The notes under the pieces are model-generated. The model was given only the letters and a program-made list of their open reading frames with translations. It had not been told where the DNA came from and made no database searches. A DNA stretch of 64,000 nucleotides from Albidovulum sp. (GTDB lineage: Bacteria; Pseudomonadota; Alphaproteobacteria; Rhodobacterales; Rhodobacteraceae): positions 1-64,000 of the forward strand of contig JAPPFL010000025.1 in NCBI GenBank assembly GCA_028823855.1. Reading direction: 5' to 3'. A program made the translations under genes and the position numbers. Below, piece by piece: positions 56,701 through 64,000 of the stretch (positions are counted from its first letter, which is position 1; each line of letters opens with the position of its first letter).

Positions 56701-56809
56701 GTGCCTCGGCATCATGCCGAAATTGGTCCCATCGTCGACTCGATGCGTCGCAGTCTCCCGGGAGGGGAAGAGGCACGGCGGGCTCGTACCATTGCAGGAC
56801 TGAGCTCAA
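53777..56809 (-). CDS. glnE: Bifunctional glutamine synthetase adenylyltransferase/deadenylase
   Basis: Controls glutamine synthetase by adding and removing AMP; about 1010 aa. Two nucleotidyltransferase domains are visible: first GKLGAKELNYSSDIDIIVLY and LRPDTGSSAAALS, second GRLGSEEMTISSDLDLMFIY and DMRLRPSGKSGP. RLGRGGIREIEFFAQTQQL and LRRIEHRIQMVEDQQTHTLP lie between. Both GSxDxD-like pairs are intact. The start is uncertain: TTG at 56809 has GGAGG 8 bases ahead; TTG at 56845 is an earlier option without a good ribosome site. Convergent with the leucine cluster. Confidence 0.94.
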   Translation of the reverse strand: MSSVLQWYEPAVPLPLPGDCDASSRRWDQFRHDAEALGAGPELDFAKKADSDPHATALLNGIFGNSAYLSDCILRDLGFSCNLLSRGPDPAFEAALRAVSETARVPGEVSNAEVMTKLRVAKRRASLAIAIADIATHWNLEKITESLSDLAEASLRASCRHLLFDLFERGKIELLDPSDPEKGSGLVVLGMGKLGAKELNYSSDIDIIVLYDEEACPCDSYESRSIYSRLARSLVGVMGKRTPDGYVFRTDIRLRPDTGSSAAALSTEAALDYYRTLGQTWERAAMIKARCVAGDDAAGEKFLRENEQFAWRRNLDFISLRDIQSIKQKINAHKGSDRISVEGQNVKLGRGGIREIEFFAQTQQLIWGGRTAELRSKGTLEALDSLVAAGRVTVENANRLKRSYKFLRRIEHRIQMVEDQQTHTLPTGDSEIEKFSLFAGYESAEKFSGELLAHLREVEGIYGGLFGSPGAKLEIAEETVGSTQTETSANLAELGYSDPERSAEFIWGWLEGNHRSLANPKSRELLAELAPRLVSSFAASPRPDAAVFRFDSFLGRINQSVNLLSMLSARPELLDIVAKVMGAAPLLAEWLAKHPQLLESVLQRDFEDLELPAEIGLEPELAERAHRGLVKLYYAREFGSEELFRDLGRTIESQAAPDDFQGILDAQRRWCRDRKFQAGVHILRGDLTPVDASKPFCRIAETSLNRLLPLVECGIRDEFGQISGGGVAVVAFGRLGSEEMTISSDLDLMFIYDHDESAFESDGLKRISPSQYFARLFRRFINAIAAQTPEGRLYDVDMRLRPSGKSGPIACSIGAFETYQMEKAWVWEYQALTKARVIYAENGLRTRLDEIIRNALTKPRNQAELAAEVASMRQKIRGEFGSGGPWAIKLMRGGLFDLDFIAQYFQLLHASSAPSILCRDALSVFNKMRDLGIYDTSVLEDLAETTVLWRNLLGMLLLTSDGRNDESETAESLKSLISAAGDDAVFDSIEATVRENAERTAGYFDSILSG

Positions 56810-57365
56810 TCTCGCCACCTCCGCAGCATCACACAATTGCGGCAACGCTTACGGAAACGCTTGGTAAAGTCAAGTCAATTTCGAAATTGCGGCGGATTGA
56901 GGCGGGTTGGAATTTCCTGCGCATGGCGGGTTCGCGATTGGCGGGCGACTTGCGCTGCGACCTGCGAATTTGCGGAACAAAATTGTGTTCGAAGTCATGT
57001 CGCGGCCGCATGAGATCGAAATCCGAATGTGCCCTCGAATTCTTGCCGGCGCACTCGGTCGAGCCCTTGCGGGTCATAAGTCTTGGCACCGAAATTCCGT
57101 GGTCGCGCTACGGCATCGGCATCGAAAACGCTCAAGGCAAATTGCGAATCGTAATGCGCGCTCGTCCTTGCGCGATGCTCGCCGAATGTTGCGGGGCGTC
57201 GTACTGATTTGACGCATCGCATTGATCGAATTCGGAACCCAAACGGCCAAATTTCGTCCGAAAGGAGCGATTTTATTCGGCTTATCGCGCGTGAATTTTG
57301 TGTTTTCTTTACGCGGCGGACGCGCGCAGGCACCGAAATATTGAGTCAAGGCCGCCGCGGTCCGA
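56810..57365. other. Gap without a recognisable gene
   Basis: About 550 bases between glnE (start side) and dctM (end side), both on the minus strand. The open frames here match nothing and look non-coding. The glnE promoter should be in it; no terminator for the TRAP operon stands out. Confidence 0.4.
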
Positions 57366-58688
57366 TCATCGTCGACTCATTAGATTTTCCGGAAGCCAAG
57401 TGGCGAGTTCCGGAAAGACCACCAGGATGCCGACCATCAATACCATGATTAGAAACATTGGAATAGCGGTTCTAGAGATGTAGCCGATCTCATGATCAGT
57501 CATTCCCTGGAGCACGAAAAGATTGAACCCGATTGGCGGCGTTATCTGAGCCATTTCAACGACTACAACAATAAAGATGCCGAACCAAATCATGTCGAAT
57601 CCCAATTCGGCGAATGCGGTCGTCCGAACCATCGGTTCGACAACCGCCATCGTCAAAACGACGGATGAAATGCCGTCAAGGAACATTCCGATAATGATGT
57701 AGAAAACCATTAGCGCGGCGATCAGGACCGTTGGCGGAAGACCAAGCGACGCGATCCATTCGGCCAATGCGCGCGGCAGTCCTGTAAAGCCCATCGAGAG
57801 GCTCAAAAAAGAGGCTCCCATGAGAATCAACGCGATCATCGCCGACGTGCGCGTGGCGCCGAGCAGGCTGTCCGAAAAGGTCTTCCAGTTCAGCGACCCC
57901 TGAGCGGCGGCGAGAATTAACGCGCCGAGCACGCCGAAAGCCGCGGCTTCGGTCGCGGTGGCGATTCCCAAGTACATGGACCCTATGACAACAAGGACAA
58001 GGCAGACAACCGGTATCAAAAACCGAGAATTCCAAAGCTTTTGCCGAAATTTTAGCGGCGGATCCCTCTCCGGCCGCTGGGCGGGACGCAAAATATACCA
58101 CGCTACTACATACAGCATGAACATGCCTGCAAGGACAAGACCGGGAAATATGCCCGCCATAAAGAGCTGGGTGATGCTCTCGTTGATCGTAACCCCGTAA
58201 ACGATAAGCGTGAGAGAAGGCGGAATCATCAGCCCCAGCGTTGCCGAACCGGCAAGAGTTCCTATCGTCATAAATTCCGGATAGCCTCGCCTGCGAAGTT
58301 CCGGAATCGACATCTTGCCCACCGTCGTCAGAGTCGCGGCGGATGAGCCTGAAACCGCCGCGAAAATCGTGCATCCGACGACATTCGTGTGCAGCAAGCC
58401 GCCGGGAAGCCTTGTCATCCAAGGCGAGAGGCCTCGAAACATGTCTTCGGATAATCGAGTTCGAAAGAGAATCTCGCCCATCCAGATGAACAGCGGAAGC
58501 GCGGTGAGCGTCCAGCTCGAAGCGCTGTCCCATGCCTTGTCTGTTAGGTTAGCTCCGACGAATCCCTTGTCGAAAAGGACAATTCCGACCGCTGCAACGC
58601 CCATCAGGGCAAGTCCGATCCAAACTCCCGTCCCTAGCAGCAGAAACAGAACGAACAAAAAAATCACCGTCAGCGTGAAATGATCCAA
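57366..58688 (-). CDS. TRAP transporter large permease (DctM)
   Basis: Large membrane subunit of a sodium-driven tripartite transporter, 440 aa with about 12 membrane segments. FIWMGEILFRTRLSEDMF, GCTIFAAVSGSSAATLTTVG, GTLAGSATLGLMIPPSLTLI and VVVEMAQITPPIGFNLFVLQ are characteristic DctM segments. It is 4 bases after dctQ. Membrane-span layout is intact. Confidence 0.94.
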   Translation of the reverse strand: MDHFTLTVIFLFVLFLLLGTGVWIGLALMGVAAVGIVLFDKGFVGANLTDKAWDSASSWTLTALPLFIWMGEILFRTRLSEDMFRGLSPWMTRLPGGLLHTNVVGCTIFAAVSGSSAATLTTVGKMSIPELRRRGYPEFMTIGTLAGSATLGLMIPPSLTLIVYGVTINESITQLFMAGIFPGLVLAGMFMLYVVAWYILRPAQRPERDPPLKFRQKLWNSRFLIPVVCLVLVVIGSMYLGIATATEAAAFGVLGALILAAAQGSLNWKTFSDSLLGATRTSAMIALILMGASFLSLSMGFTGLPRALAEWIASLGLPPTVLIAALMVFYIIIGMFLDGISSVVLTMAVVEPMVRTTAFAELGFDMIWFGIFIVVVVEMAQITPPIGFNLFVLQGMTDHEIGYISRTAIPMFLIMVLMVGILVVFPELATWLPENLMSRR

Positions 58689-58692
58689 TTTC

Positions 58693-59211
58693 TTATTCCT
58701 GCAGCCGGGACGCGTCCGCCTTGTCGATTCCCATGTGGTCTGTGAAAACTATCCGGATCAAGTGATCCCACAAAGCTATTGCGAACAGGGTTGCGCCGAC
58801 GGTCATTGAGATTTCCGGAATCCACAGAGGCGTTGCATCCAGTCCCTGGCTCATAAATTTGAACTTTTTGGTCTGCAGATTCCGCTCAAAGGCGTACCAT
58901 GCGAAGAATGTCATGGTGCATCCCGCTATCGCGTAGCACCATATTTCGCCGAGTCGCCTGTATTTTCCCATCTTGCCGAGAAACAGGGAAACTCTGATGT
59001 GGGCGCCGTGATTGAGAGCGTAGGCGAGCGCGAAAAATGTGGAGGCTGCCATGCAGTAGCCGGCGTAGTTCGTTGATCCGGGGAACGTGGTTCCAGTCCA
59101 GCGCGCGACCATTTGGGCGCAAATGATACATAGGATGAAAATTAGGAACAGAGCTCCAATGGCGCCGCCTACCAAGTAAAGCCAGTCCAAGCACTTTCGA
59201 ATTGTCGACAC
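58693..59211 (-). CDS. TRAP transporter small permease (DctQ)
   Basis: Four-span membrane subunit of 172 aa. TNYAGYCMAASTFFALAYAL and HGAHIRVSLFLGKM are DctQ family features, with a longer third/fourth span region. GTG at 59211 with GGGGAGG upstream is the start; that ribosome site lies just after the hairpin that follows dctP. Confidence 0.92.
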   Translation of the reverse strand: MSTIRKCLDWLYLVGGAIGALFLIFILCIICAQMVARWTGTTFPGSTNYAGYCMAASTFFALAYALNHGAHIRVSLFLGKMGKYRRLGEIWCYAIAGCTMTFFAWYAFERNLQTKKFKFMSQGLDATPLWIPEISMTVGATLFAIALWDHLIRIVFTDHMGIDKADASRLQE

Positions 59212-59230
59212 CGGGCGGCCTCCCCAGAGA

Positions 59231-59265
59231 GTCCGGCCCTTCCGCTACGCCGGGAAGGGCCGGAC
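59231..59265 (-). promoter_or_regulatory. Intercistronic hairpin between dctP and dctQ
   Basis: Perfect 13-bp stem (59231-59243 with 59253-59265) and a 9-base loop. In the minus direction it is followed by TCTCTGG, not a T run, so it probably protects the dctP transcript end or lowers read-through into dctQM. The dctQ ribosome site comes right after it. Confidence 0.65.
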
Positions 59266-59290
59266 AAAAAGGAAGTTGCTTGGCAAACAG

Positions 59291-60268
59291 CTATTGCATG
59301 CTTTTGAACGCATCAACGATCGCTTTGCCCGCTTCTCCCGCGCTCTCCGACCATTCCGCCGCCATAGCTTCGCCGATATTGGCGAGGTCGGAGGCCAGTT
59401 GTTCGCTCGGCGCTTGCACGCTCATACCGTTGCCGGCGAGCTGCGCGAGGTACCATCCCGCGAGCTGTTCCGACCGCGCCGTCGCCGCATCCTGCGCCAG
59501 AATGCTCGCTGACAGCAGGCAATTCCTCTTTTGGTCGTCAAGAGCTTCAAATGCCGCCTTGTTCGCAAAAACGTAGTTTCTGGGCAGCCAAGCCTGCGTG
59601 TCGTAGAAGTGGCTTAGATGCTCCCAGACTTTTCTATCGTAGCCGGTTGATCCCGACGACACGAAGGCGGAGGCAACTCCCGTCGCAAGCGCCTGCGTCA
59701 GGTCCGCAGCTTCGATCTGGACCGGCAGCATGCCCGCCATCTCCGCGAGTTTCGAGGTCGCTACATTGTATGCGCGGAATTTGATGCCTTCCATGTCCGC
59801 AACAGAATTGACCGGCTTGTTGAAGTAAATTCCTTGCGGGGGCCAGGGCGCGGAATACAGGAGAACGAGGCCTTACGCGTCTAGCGCCTCGGAAAATGCC
59901 TGGTTGGCCGCGGCCCATAAATCTTCGCTCGCGGCGTAGGACGTTGCAAGGAACGGAACCGAATCGATTCCGTAGAGCGGGTTTTCGTTTGCGTGCGCCG
60001 ACAAGAGCCGTTCGCCGATTTTCGCCTGGCCCGTTTGAACGGCGCGCTTAATCTCGTTGCCTTTGAATAGCGAGCCGCCCGCGTGAACCGTAATCGTCAA
60101 TTCGCCGCCGGTGCAGACTCCAACCGCTTCGGCAAATCTCTTTCCGTTTTGGCTATGGAAATTGCTATCGGCATACGCCATCGGCATGTCCCAATTCTCC
60201 GCCGAAGCGGCGACTGTCATTGCTAGCGATGCCGCAATTCCAAACAATCCGATTTTGAATCTTTTCAT
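59291..60268 (-). pseudogene. TRAP transporter substrate-binding protein (DctP) with a single in-frame stop
   Basis: The gene is otherwise a normal DctP of about 325 codons: a signal peptide (MKRFKIGLFGIAASLAM... cut after ASA), ENWDMPMAYADSNFHSQNG, AVQTGQAKIGERL before the stop, then FNKPVNSVADMEGIKFRAYN, MLPVQIEAADLTQALATGVA and FVSSGSTGYDRKVWEHLSHF after it. Codon 132 (59873-59875) is TAA; the reading frame is the same on both sides, so one base change, for example CAA or CAG-type to TAA, explains it. It truncates the protein before the ligand-closing half. The membrane genes dctQM look intact. A sequencing error or suppression cannot be excluded. Confidence 0.88.
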
Positions 60269-60644
60269 TTGTGGTCTCCGTTTGCGATACTGAATTAATT
60301 GGCGCTCTTATAGATGACGACAGAAAAAATGCACGAAAAAATATCTAACTGGGCATTCGATTTCCGAAACATGCGCAATTGCATCCGAAATCCAGCCAAA
60401 TCGCCCGCAGACCGACTCAAGGCCGCGATCTAGGCGCGATCGCAATTTTCGCGCGTTGACCGCGGCGAATCCAAACGGCGCAAAATGAAAGAAAGGAATA
60501 ACGGAATCTGACTCGGCAGTACCGCCGCGTGATTTTCAGGATCGGGAAGCGCTCCAAAAAAATGAACGATGTTACAATGCAGAGGTCTCGAACCAGATCG
60601 AACCCGCGGGCGGCCGGTCGACGCAACAGCGGCATGGCTGCGGT
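60269..60644. other. Intergenic region upstream of the TRAP operon
   Basis: About 375 bases between the alpha-E gene and dctP, both on the minus strand. A TATAAG box with no good -35 partner lies roughly 50 bases before dctP; nothing else stands out. It should hold the TRAP promoter. Confidence 0.35.
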
Positions 60645-61589
60645 TCAATTCGAATTGTGGAAGAATCCTTTTTCGACGCTCGCATGGATTTGGCGCGTTC
60701 CTTCGCTGATTTCTTTGAGCAATTTTCGGCGATCATCGACATCCGGCCATTCGTAACGAACCAGAGAACAAGTACGTCCGGCTATGCGAAGCGGCATTTC
60801 AAAATCGCCGTCGGGAGCCGGCCCCATTTTGTTCAAATTCTCGAACGCCGCGTCGGTTGACTGGCGTATCGAATTCGGCAAACGGGGATCAGTTACGAGC
60901 AACTCGCGGACCCTTTCGGAAGCCACGTCGAAACCGAACCGGCGCCTGTAGGTTTCCCGAGCTTCAAAAATCGCAAGTAGGCTTTCAAGCCCGTATTCTA
61001 ACCCGGTTTCCAGTTTTGTCTCTTCGGCGACCTGCGCAAGCAAAAGCGATACGGATCCTTGGGCTCGCTCGACTGCTCGGCCAAGCTGGAGGAACAGCCA
61101 TGCCTCGTCGCGATACATTGTTGCGTGGGCGATTCCGAAGAAGCTGCGCAAATCTCGCGAAGTCTCATCAAAAAAAGCTTCCGGAGAACGGCGCCAAATA
61201 CTCACGATGTCGGAATCAAGGAATTTCAAATAGGAAAGATTTAGACTCGTCCACATTTCGGCGCTGATGCAATTGCGCATCTGGCGCGCGTTCTCTCTCC
61301 CCATGCGAATGCAAGCAGTCAGAGAGTTTGGATTGCCCTCCTCAAAAGTTGTCTCTCCCGCCAACGTGAAAGAATCCGCCTGCGTGAAATTGTCGCTTGC
61401 AACGTTGAACAAGCCTCCCGCGGGAGTATACTGCATGCAAGCGAACAATCGACGCCACGCGAAGTTTATCTCTTCGACCGGTCTGTCGACAAGCGCGCCG
61501 ACTTGCTCCTTCATCATTCGGCACAGCAGGTCCGCTCTCTCGAGATAGCGGCCAAGCCAATACACTCCTTGCGCGTTTCGCGAGAGCAT
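60645..61589 (-). CDS. Alpha-E domain protein (DUF403)
   Basis: A 314-aa all-helical protein of the alpha-E family. MLSRNAQGVYWLGRYLERAD is the family start, with ACIRMGRENARQMRNCISAE and FFGIAHATMYRDEAWLFLQL further on. Alpha-E genes pair with circularly permuted ATP-grasp genes, often beside transglutaminase-like and proteasome-related peptidase genes, in what has been proposed to be a peptide-ligation or peptide-tagging system. Its start at 61589 abuts the stop of the ATP-grasp gene. The transglutaminase partner is not in the window. Confidence 0.93.
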   Translation of the reverse strand: MLSRNAQGVYWLGRYLERADLLCRMMKEQVGALVDRPVEEINFAWRRLFACMQYTPAGGLFNVASDNFTQADSFTLAGETTFEEGNPNSLTACIRMGRENARQMRNCISAEMWTSLNLSYLKFLDSDIVSIWRRSPEAFFDETSRDLRSFFGIAHATMYRDEAWLFLQLGRAVERAQGSVSLLLAQVAEETKLETGLEYGLESLLAIFEARETYRRRFGFDVASERVRELLVTDPRLPNSIRQSTDAAFENLNKMGPAPDGDFEMPLRIAGRTCSLVRYEWPDVDDRRKLLKEISEGTRQIHASVEKGFFHNSN

Positions 61590-63023
61590 TCAGTCTTCCA
61601 GTACCCATAGGTCTTTGCCGCCTCCGCCTTGACTTGAATTGACGACAAGGCTTCCTCGCCGCAAGGCGACGCGGCAGAAGGCGCCGGGAACGATTCGGGT
61701 TTGCTTTCCGCTAAGTACGAATGGCCGGAGATCTACATGCCGCGGCTCTATCTTTCGACCGACAATGCAAGGAGCTCGCGAAAGGGAGATAACTGGCTGG
61801 GATACAAATTCGGCCGGATTTTCGCGGACGGCCTTGGCGTAGTCCTCTCTTTCCGCCTGCGTTGACTGCGGTCCTATGAGCATTCCGTATCCGCCCGATT
61901 CGCCCACTCGTTTGACGACAAGGTCTTTGAGGTTGTCCAGCGTATACTCTAGATCCAAGGGGCGGCGGCACAGGCGCGTTTCCACATTCATTAATATTGC
62001 GGACTCGCCCAAGTAGTAGCGGATTATGTCGGGCACATAGGCGTAAACGCCTTTGTCGTCGGCCACTCCCGTTCCCGGAGAGTTCGCGATCGACACGTTC
62101 CCTCGCTTGCAAGCATCCAGGATTCCGGGAACGCCCAGAACCGAGTCTCGCCTGAATTCCGTAGGATCCAGAAAATCGTCGTCCAATCTCCGGTAGAGGA
62201 CATCGATTCGTTCCAGTCCGAGCGTGGTGCGCATGAAAAGAAATCCGTCTCGAACTACCAAGTCCTGCCCTTCCACAAGGGTCGCGCCGATCTCGTGTGC
62301 GAGGAACACATGCTCGTAGAATGCCGAGTTGAATACTCCGGGCGTTAGCAACGCGATAGAGGGATTTGGTGAGCCGGCGGGCGCAAGTTCTTTCAATGTT
62401 CGGGTCAGTTCGATACCGTAATGCTCGATCTCCCGAACCTTGCAGGTGCGAAAAAGGCGGCGAAGGCTCGATTTAATCGCTTTCCGGTTGGCGAGCATAT
62501 ACGAAACGCCGGAAGGCACGCGCAGGTTGTCTTCTAGAACCAGGAATCCGTCGTTCGTCCGAATAATATCCGTACCGCAAATCGCGACCCAAATTTTTTC
62601 CGGCGGCGAGAATCCTTTCATTTGCGGCCTGAACTGGGGGCAGTCGAAAATCATGTCTTTCGGTACGACGCCGTCCGAAACGATTTTGGCGTCGTTGTAT
62701 ATGTCGTCAAGGAAATGGTTGAGCGCGGTTAGCCGCTGCGACAGGCCCGCTTCGATTATTCGCCATTCCTCTGATGTGATAATTCGTGGAAGGCAGTCGA
62801 CCGGGATGATCTGCTCTTCGGATTCCGATTTTCCGTAAACTGTAAAGACGATGCCTTCATTGCGAAAGGACCGTGTTACGCTCTCTTGGATTTCGGTCGC
62901 TTCGTCGCCCGACATCCGTTCTAGCGCCTTCCGCAAGTGGCGGCAGTGGCTTCGCGCCTCGCCGCTGGGCAGAAACATTTCGTCGTAAACGGAATTATCG
63001 AGTTCGTAGGCGCTTAATTTCAC
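61590..63023 (-). CDS. Circularly permuted type 2 ATP-grasp protein
   Basis: A 477-aa ATP-grasp enzyme (DUF404/DUF407) predicted to form peptide-like bonds with ATP. Visible: YDEMFLPSGEARSHCRHL, FTVYGKSESEEQIIPVDCLP, VVPKDMIFDCPQFRP, LVLEDNLRVPSGVSYMLANR, ADDKGVYAYVPDIIRYYL and VKRVGESGGYGMLIGPQST. Order of parts fits the permuted type 2 family. It is directly followed by the alpha-E gene, its usual partner; the substrate is unknown. Confidence 0.93.
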   Translation of the reverse strand: MKLSAYELDNSVYDEMFLPSGEARSHCRHLRKALERMSGDEATEIQESVTRSFRNEGIVFTVYGKSESEEQIIPVDCLPRIITSEEWRIIEAGLSQRLTALNHFLDDIYNDAKIVSDGVVPKDMIFDCPQFRPQMKGFSPPEKIWVAICGTDIIRTNDGFLVLEDNLRVPSGVSYMLANRKAIKSSLRRLFRTCKVREIEHYGIELTRTLKELAPAGSPNPSIALLTPGVFNSAFYEHVFLAHEIGATLVEGQDLVVRDGFLFMRTTLGLERIDVLYRRLDDDFLDPTEFRRDSVLGVPGILDACKRGNVSIANSPGTGVADDKGVYAYVPDIIRYYLGESAILMNVETRLCRRPLDLEYTLDNLKDLVVKRVGESGGYGMLIGPQSTQAEREDYAKAVRENPAEFVSQPVISLSRAPCIVGRKIEPRHVDLRPFVLSGKQTRIVPGAFCRVALRRGSLVVNSSQGGGGKDLWVLED

Positions 63024-63379
63024 GACTGCAGGTCGACCTTGGTGGCAAATTGGCTGAACCGAACCTAAGCATAGGCCAACGGGCTGTCAAACCTACCATG
63101 AAACGAGAATTCGACCAGAGGGCATAGGAGTCTGCGGTTTCGACATGCAAAAAATCGCGGTCCATTCAGGTTAGGCGTCGATAGGATGCGTCGCCTCGAC
63201 GACGTGATTGAATTCGTCGCCTTCGCGAAACAATAATCGCGTCGATTTCCGGCGAAAAGCGATTGCGAGTTCCATTTCCGTAAATTAATCTTCCGTTGCG
63301 TTTTAGATAATGCACGCCTTGGCAGTGGGATATCGGATTGGCCAAGGCCCAGATACAGGATTTGGCCGCGGAGCTTGAA
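63024..63379. other. Intergenic region, divergent promoters
   Basis: About 355 bases between the divergent ATP-grasp gene and the response-regulator gene. It must carry promoters for both; I cannot identify the boxes with confidence and see no other feature. Confidence 0.4.
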
Positions 63380-64000
63380 ATGCATAAAACTCACCGCATT
63401 CTCGTTGTAGACGATGAACCTGACGTGGAACCTCTGGTTCTGCAGCGCATGCGACGGGAAATTCGAAGAGGAGAGTACGAATTTCTGTTTGCAGCGAACG
63501 GCGTTGAGGCTCTTGTGAAACTTGGCGAGGACCGTGAAATCGACATCGTGCTTTCGGACATCAATATGCCGCAGATGGACGGCCTGACTCTTCTGCAGCA
63601 AATCCCGGCGGTTGATCCCAATATCCGCTCGGTCATCGTATCCGCATACGGCGATATGAAAAATATTCGGGCCGCTATGAACCGAGGTGCGTTCGATTTC
63701 GTAACGAAACCCATCGATTTTAACGATCTTCGGATAACCATCGAACGTACCGTGAAACATCTTGAAATGTGGCGAGAAGCGCTGGCATCCCGCGACAAGC
63801 TAGTCTCGCTTCAAAACGAACTCGGGCTGGCCAATTCAATGCAGCAGTCAATTCTTCCGGACAAATTCCCCGTCGGAGACAATTTCCAGATTCACGGAAG
63901 CATGGAACCGGCAAGGGACGTCGGAGGCGACTTCTTCGACATCATTCGCCTGGAGCACGGCAAATTCGGATTGGCGATTGCGGATGTTTCGGACAAGGGC
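63380..64000 (+). CDS. Response regulator fused to a SpoIIE-type PP2C phosphatase (cut by window edge)
   Basis: The first 207 codons of a longer gene. A receiver domain spans about residues 6-125: ILVVDDEPDVEPLVL (acidic pocket), the phospho-acceptor Asp60 in IVLSDINMPQMDG, VSAYGDMKN and the Lys in VTKPID. A short coiled linker (EMWREALASRDKLVSLQNEL) leads to the start of a SpoIIE/RsbU-like phosphatase with SMQQSILPDKFPVGD, ARDVGGDFFDIIRLEHGK and LAIADVSDKG. Such proteins control anti-sigma or anti-anti-sigma pathways by dephosphorylation. ATG at 63380 has GGAG 6 bases ahead; an in-frame TTG at 63338 is possible. The C-terminus is off-window. Confidence 0.9.
   Translation, partial: MHKTHRILVVDDEPDVEPLVLQRMRREIRRGEYEFLFAANGVEALVKLGEDREIDIVLSDINMPQMDGLTLLQQIPAVDPNIRSVIVSAYGDMKNIRAAMNRGAFDFVTKPIDFNDLRITIERTVKHLEMWREALASRDKLVSLQNELGLANSMQQSILPDKFPVGDNFQIHGSMEPARDVGGDFFDIIRLEHGKFGLAIADVSDKG

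Noticed and set aside
1-64000. CRISPR array
   Set aside because: I saw no regularly spaced direct repeats of 20-40 bases anywhere; the only tandem repeats are the short hexamers at about 1885-1915 and the 7-mer pair near 24945.

Overview
The window looks like a chromosomal segment of a free-standing alphaproteobacterial lineage with signs of a host-associated life. The taxonomic evidence is gene order and gene type. The clusters yceD-rpmF-plsX-fabH / ihfA-merR-tRNA-Pro and argS-SPOR-nagZ-scpA-scpB are alphaproteobacterial arrangements. The DksA protein has only two of the four zinc-finger cysteines, and the dCTP deaminase is the long double-domain form. Coding density is low for a bacterium: several stretches of 1.3-1.6 kb hold no intact gene. 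Some of those stretches hold recognisable ruins of genes, and one transporter gene carries a single fresh-looking stop codon. A secreted ankyrin-repeat protein and active pseudogenisation fit a symbiont (for example of a marine invertebrate), but that is an inference.

Layout. 1-5.3 kb: a ruined hydantoinase-B gene, a tiny Met/Glu-rich lipoprotein, a sirtuin, DksA and an FAD monooxygenase. 5.3-6.5 kb: a GC-rich, internally deleted insertion sequence. 6.5-9 kb: xthA and erpA diverging from dgt. 9-16.2 kb: two long geneless stretches around a GPP34-cytochrome P450 fusion gene, then the secreted ankyrin protein. 16.4-21.5 kb: argS, SPOR protein, nagZ, scpA, scpB. 21.6-28.9 kb (minus strand): dcd, tRNA-Pro(GGG), merR, ihfA, a 2.1-kb decayed insertion with a DUF4338 gene remnant, then fabH, plsX, rpmF, yceD. 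30.5-33.4 kb: bamE, msrB, moaA and a second, stand-alone GPP34 protein. 34.8-41.2 kb (minus): a six-gene operon with a PotABCD-type ABC importer, a nucleoside hydrolase and adenine deaminase, probably purine or nucleoside uptake and salvage. 41.6-46.9 kb: glmS and glmU diverging from a phosphoglycolate phosphatase and a DegT-type aminotransferase. 47-53.7 kb: leucine/isovalerate catabolism (ivd, mccB, mccA, a beta-keto acid cleavage enzyme, methylglutaconyl-CoA hydratase). 53.8-56.8 kb: glnE. 57.4-60.3 kb: a TRAP transporter whose binding-protein gene has an in-frame TAA. 60.6-63 kb: an alpha-E protein and its circularly permuted ATP-grasp partner. 63.4 kb to the edge: the start of a response regulator fused to a SpoIIE-type phosphatase.

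The most unusual item is the fusion of a GPP34 (Golgi phosphoprotein 3-like) domain to a complete cytochrome P450, together with a close stand-alone GPP34 paralogue about 20 kb away. No assignments were checked by database search; all rest on reading the sequence.
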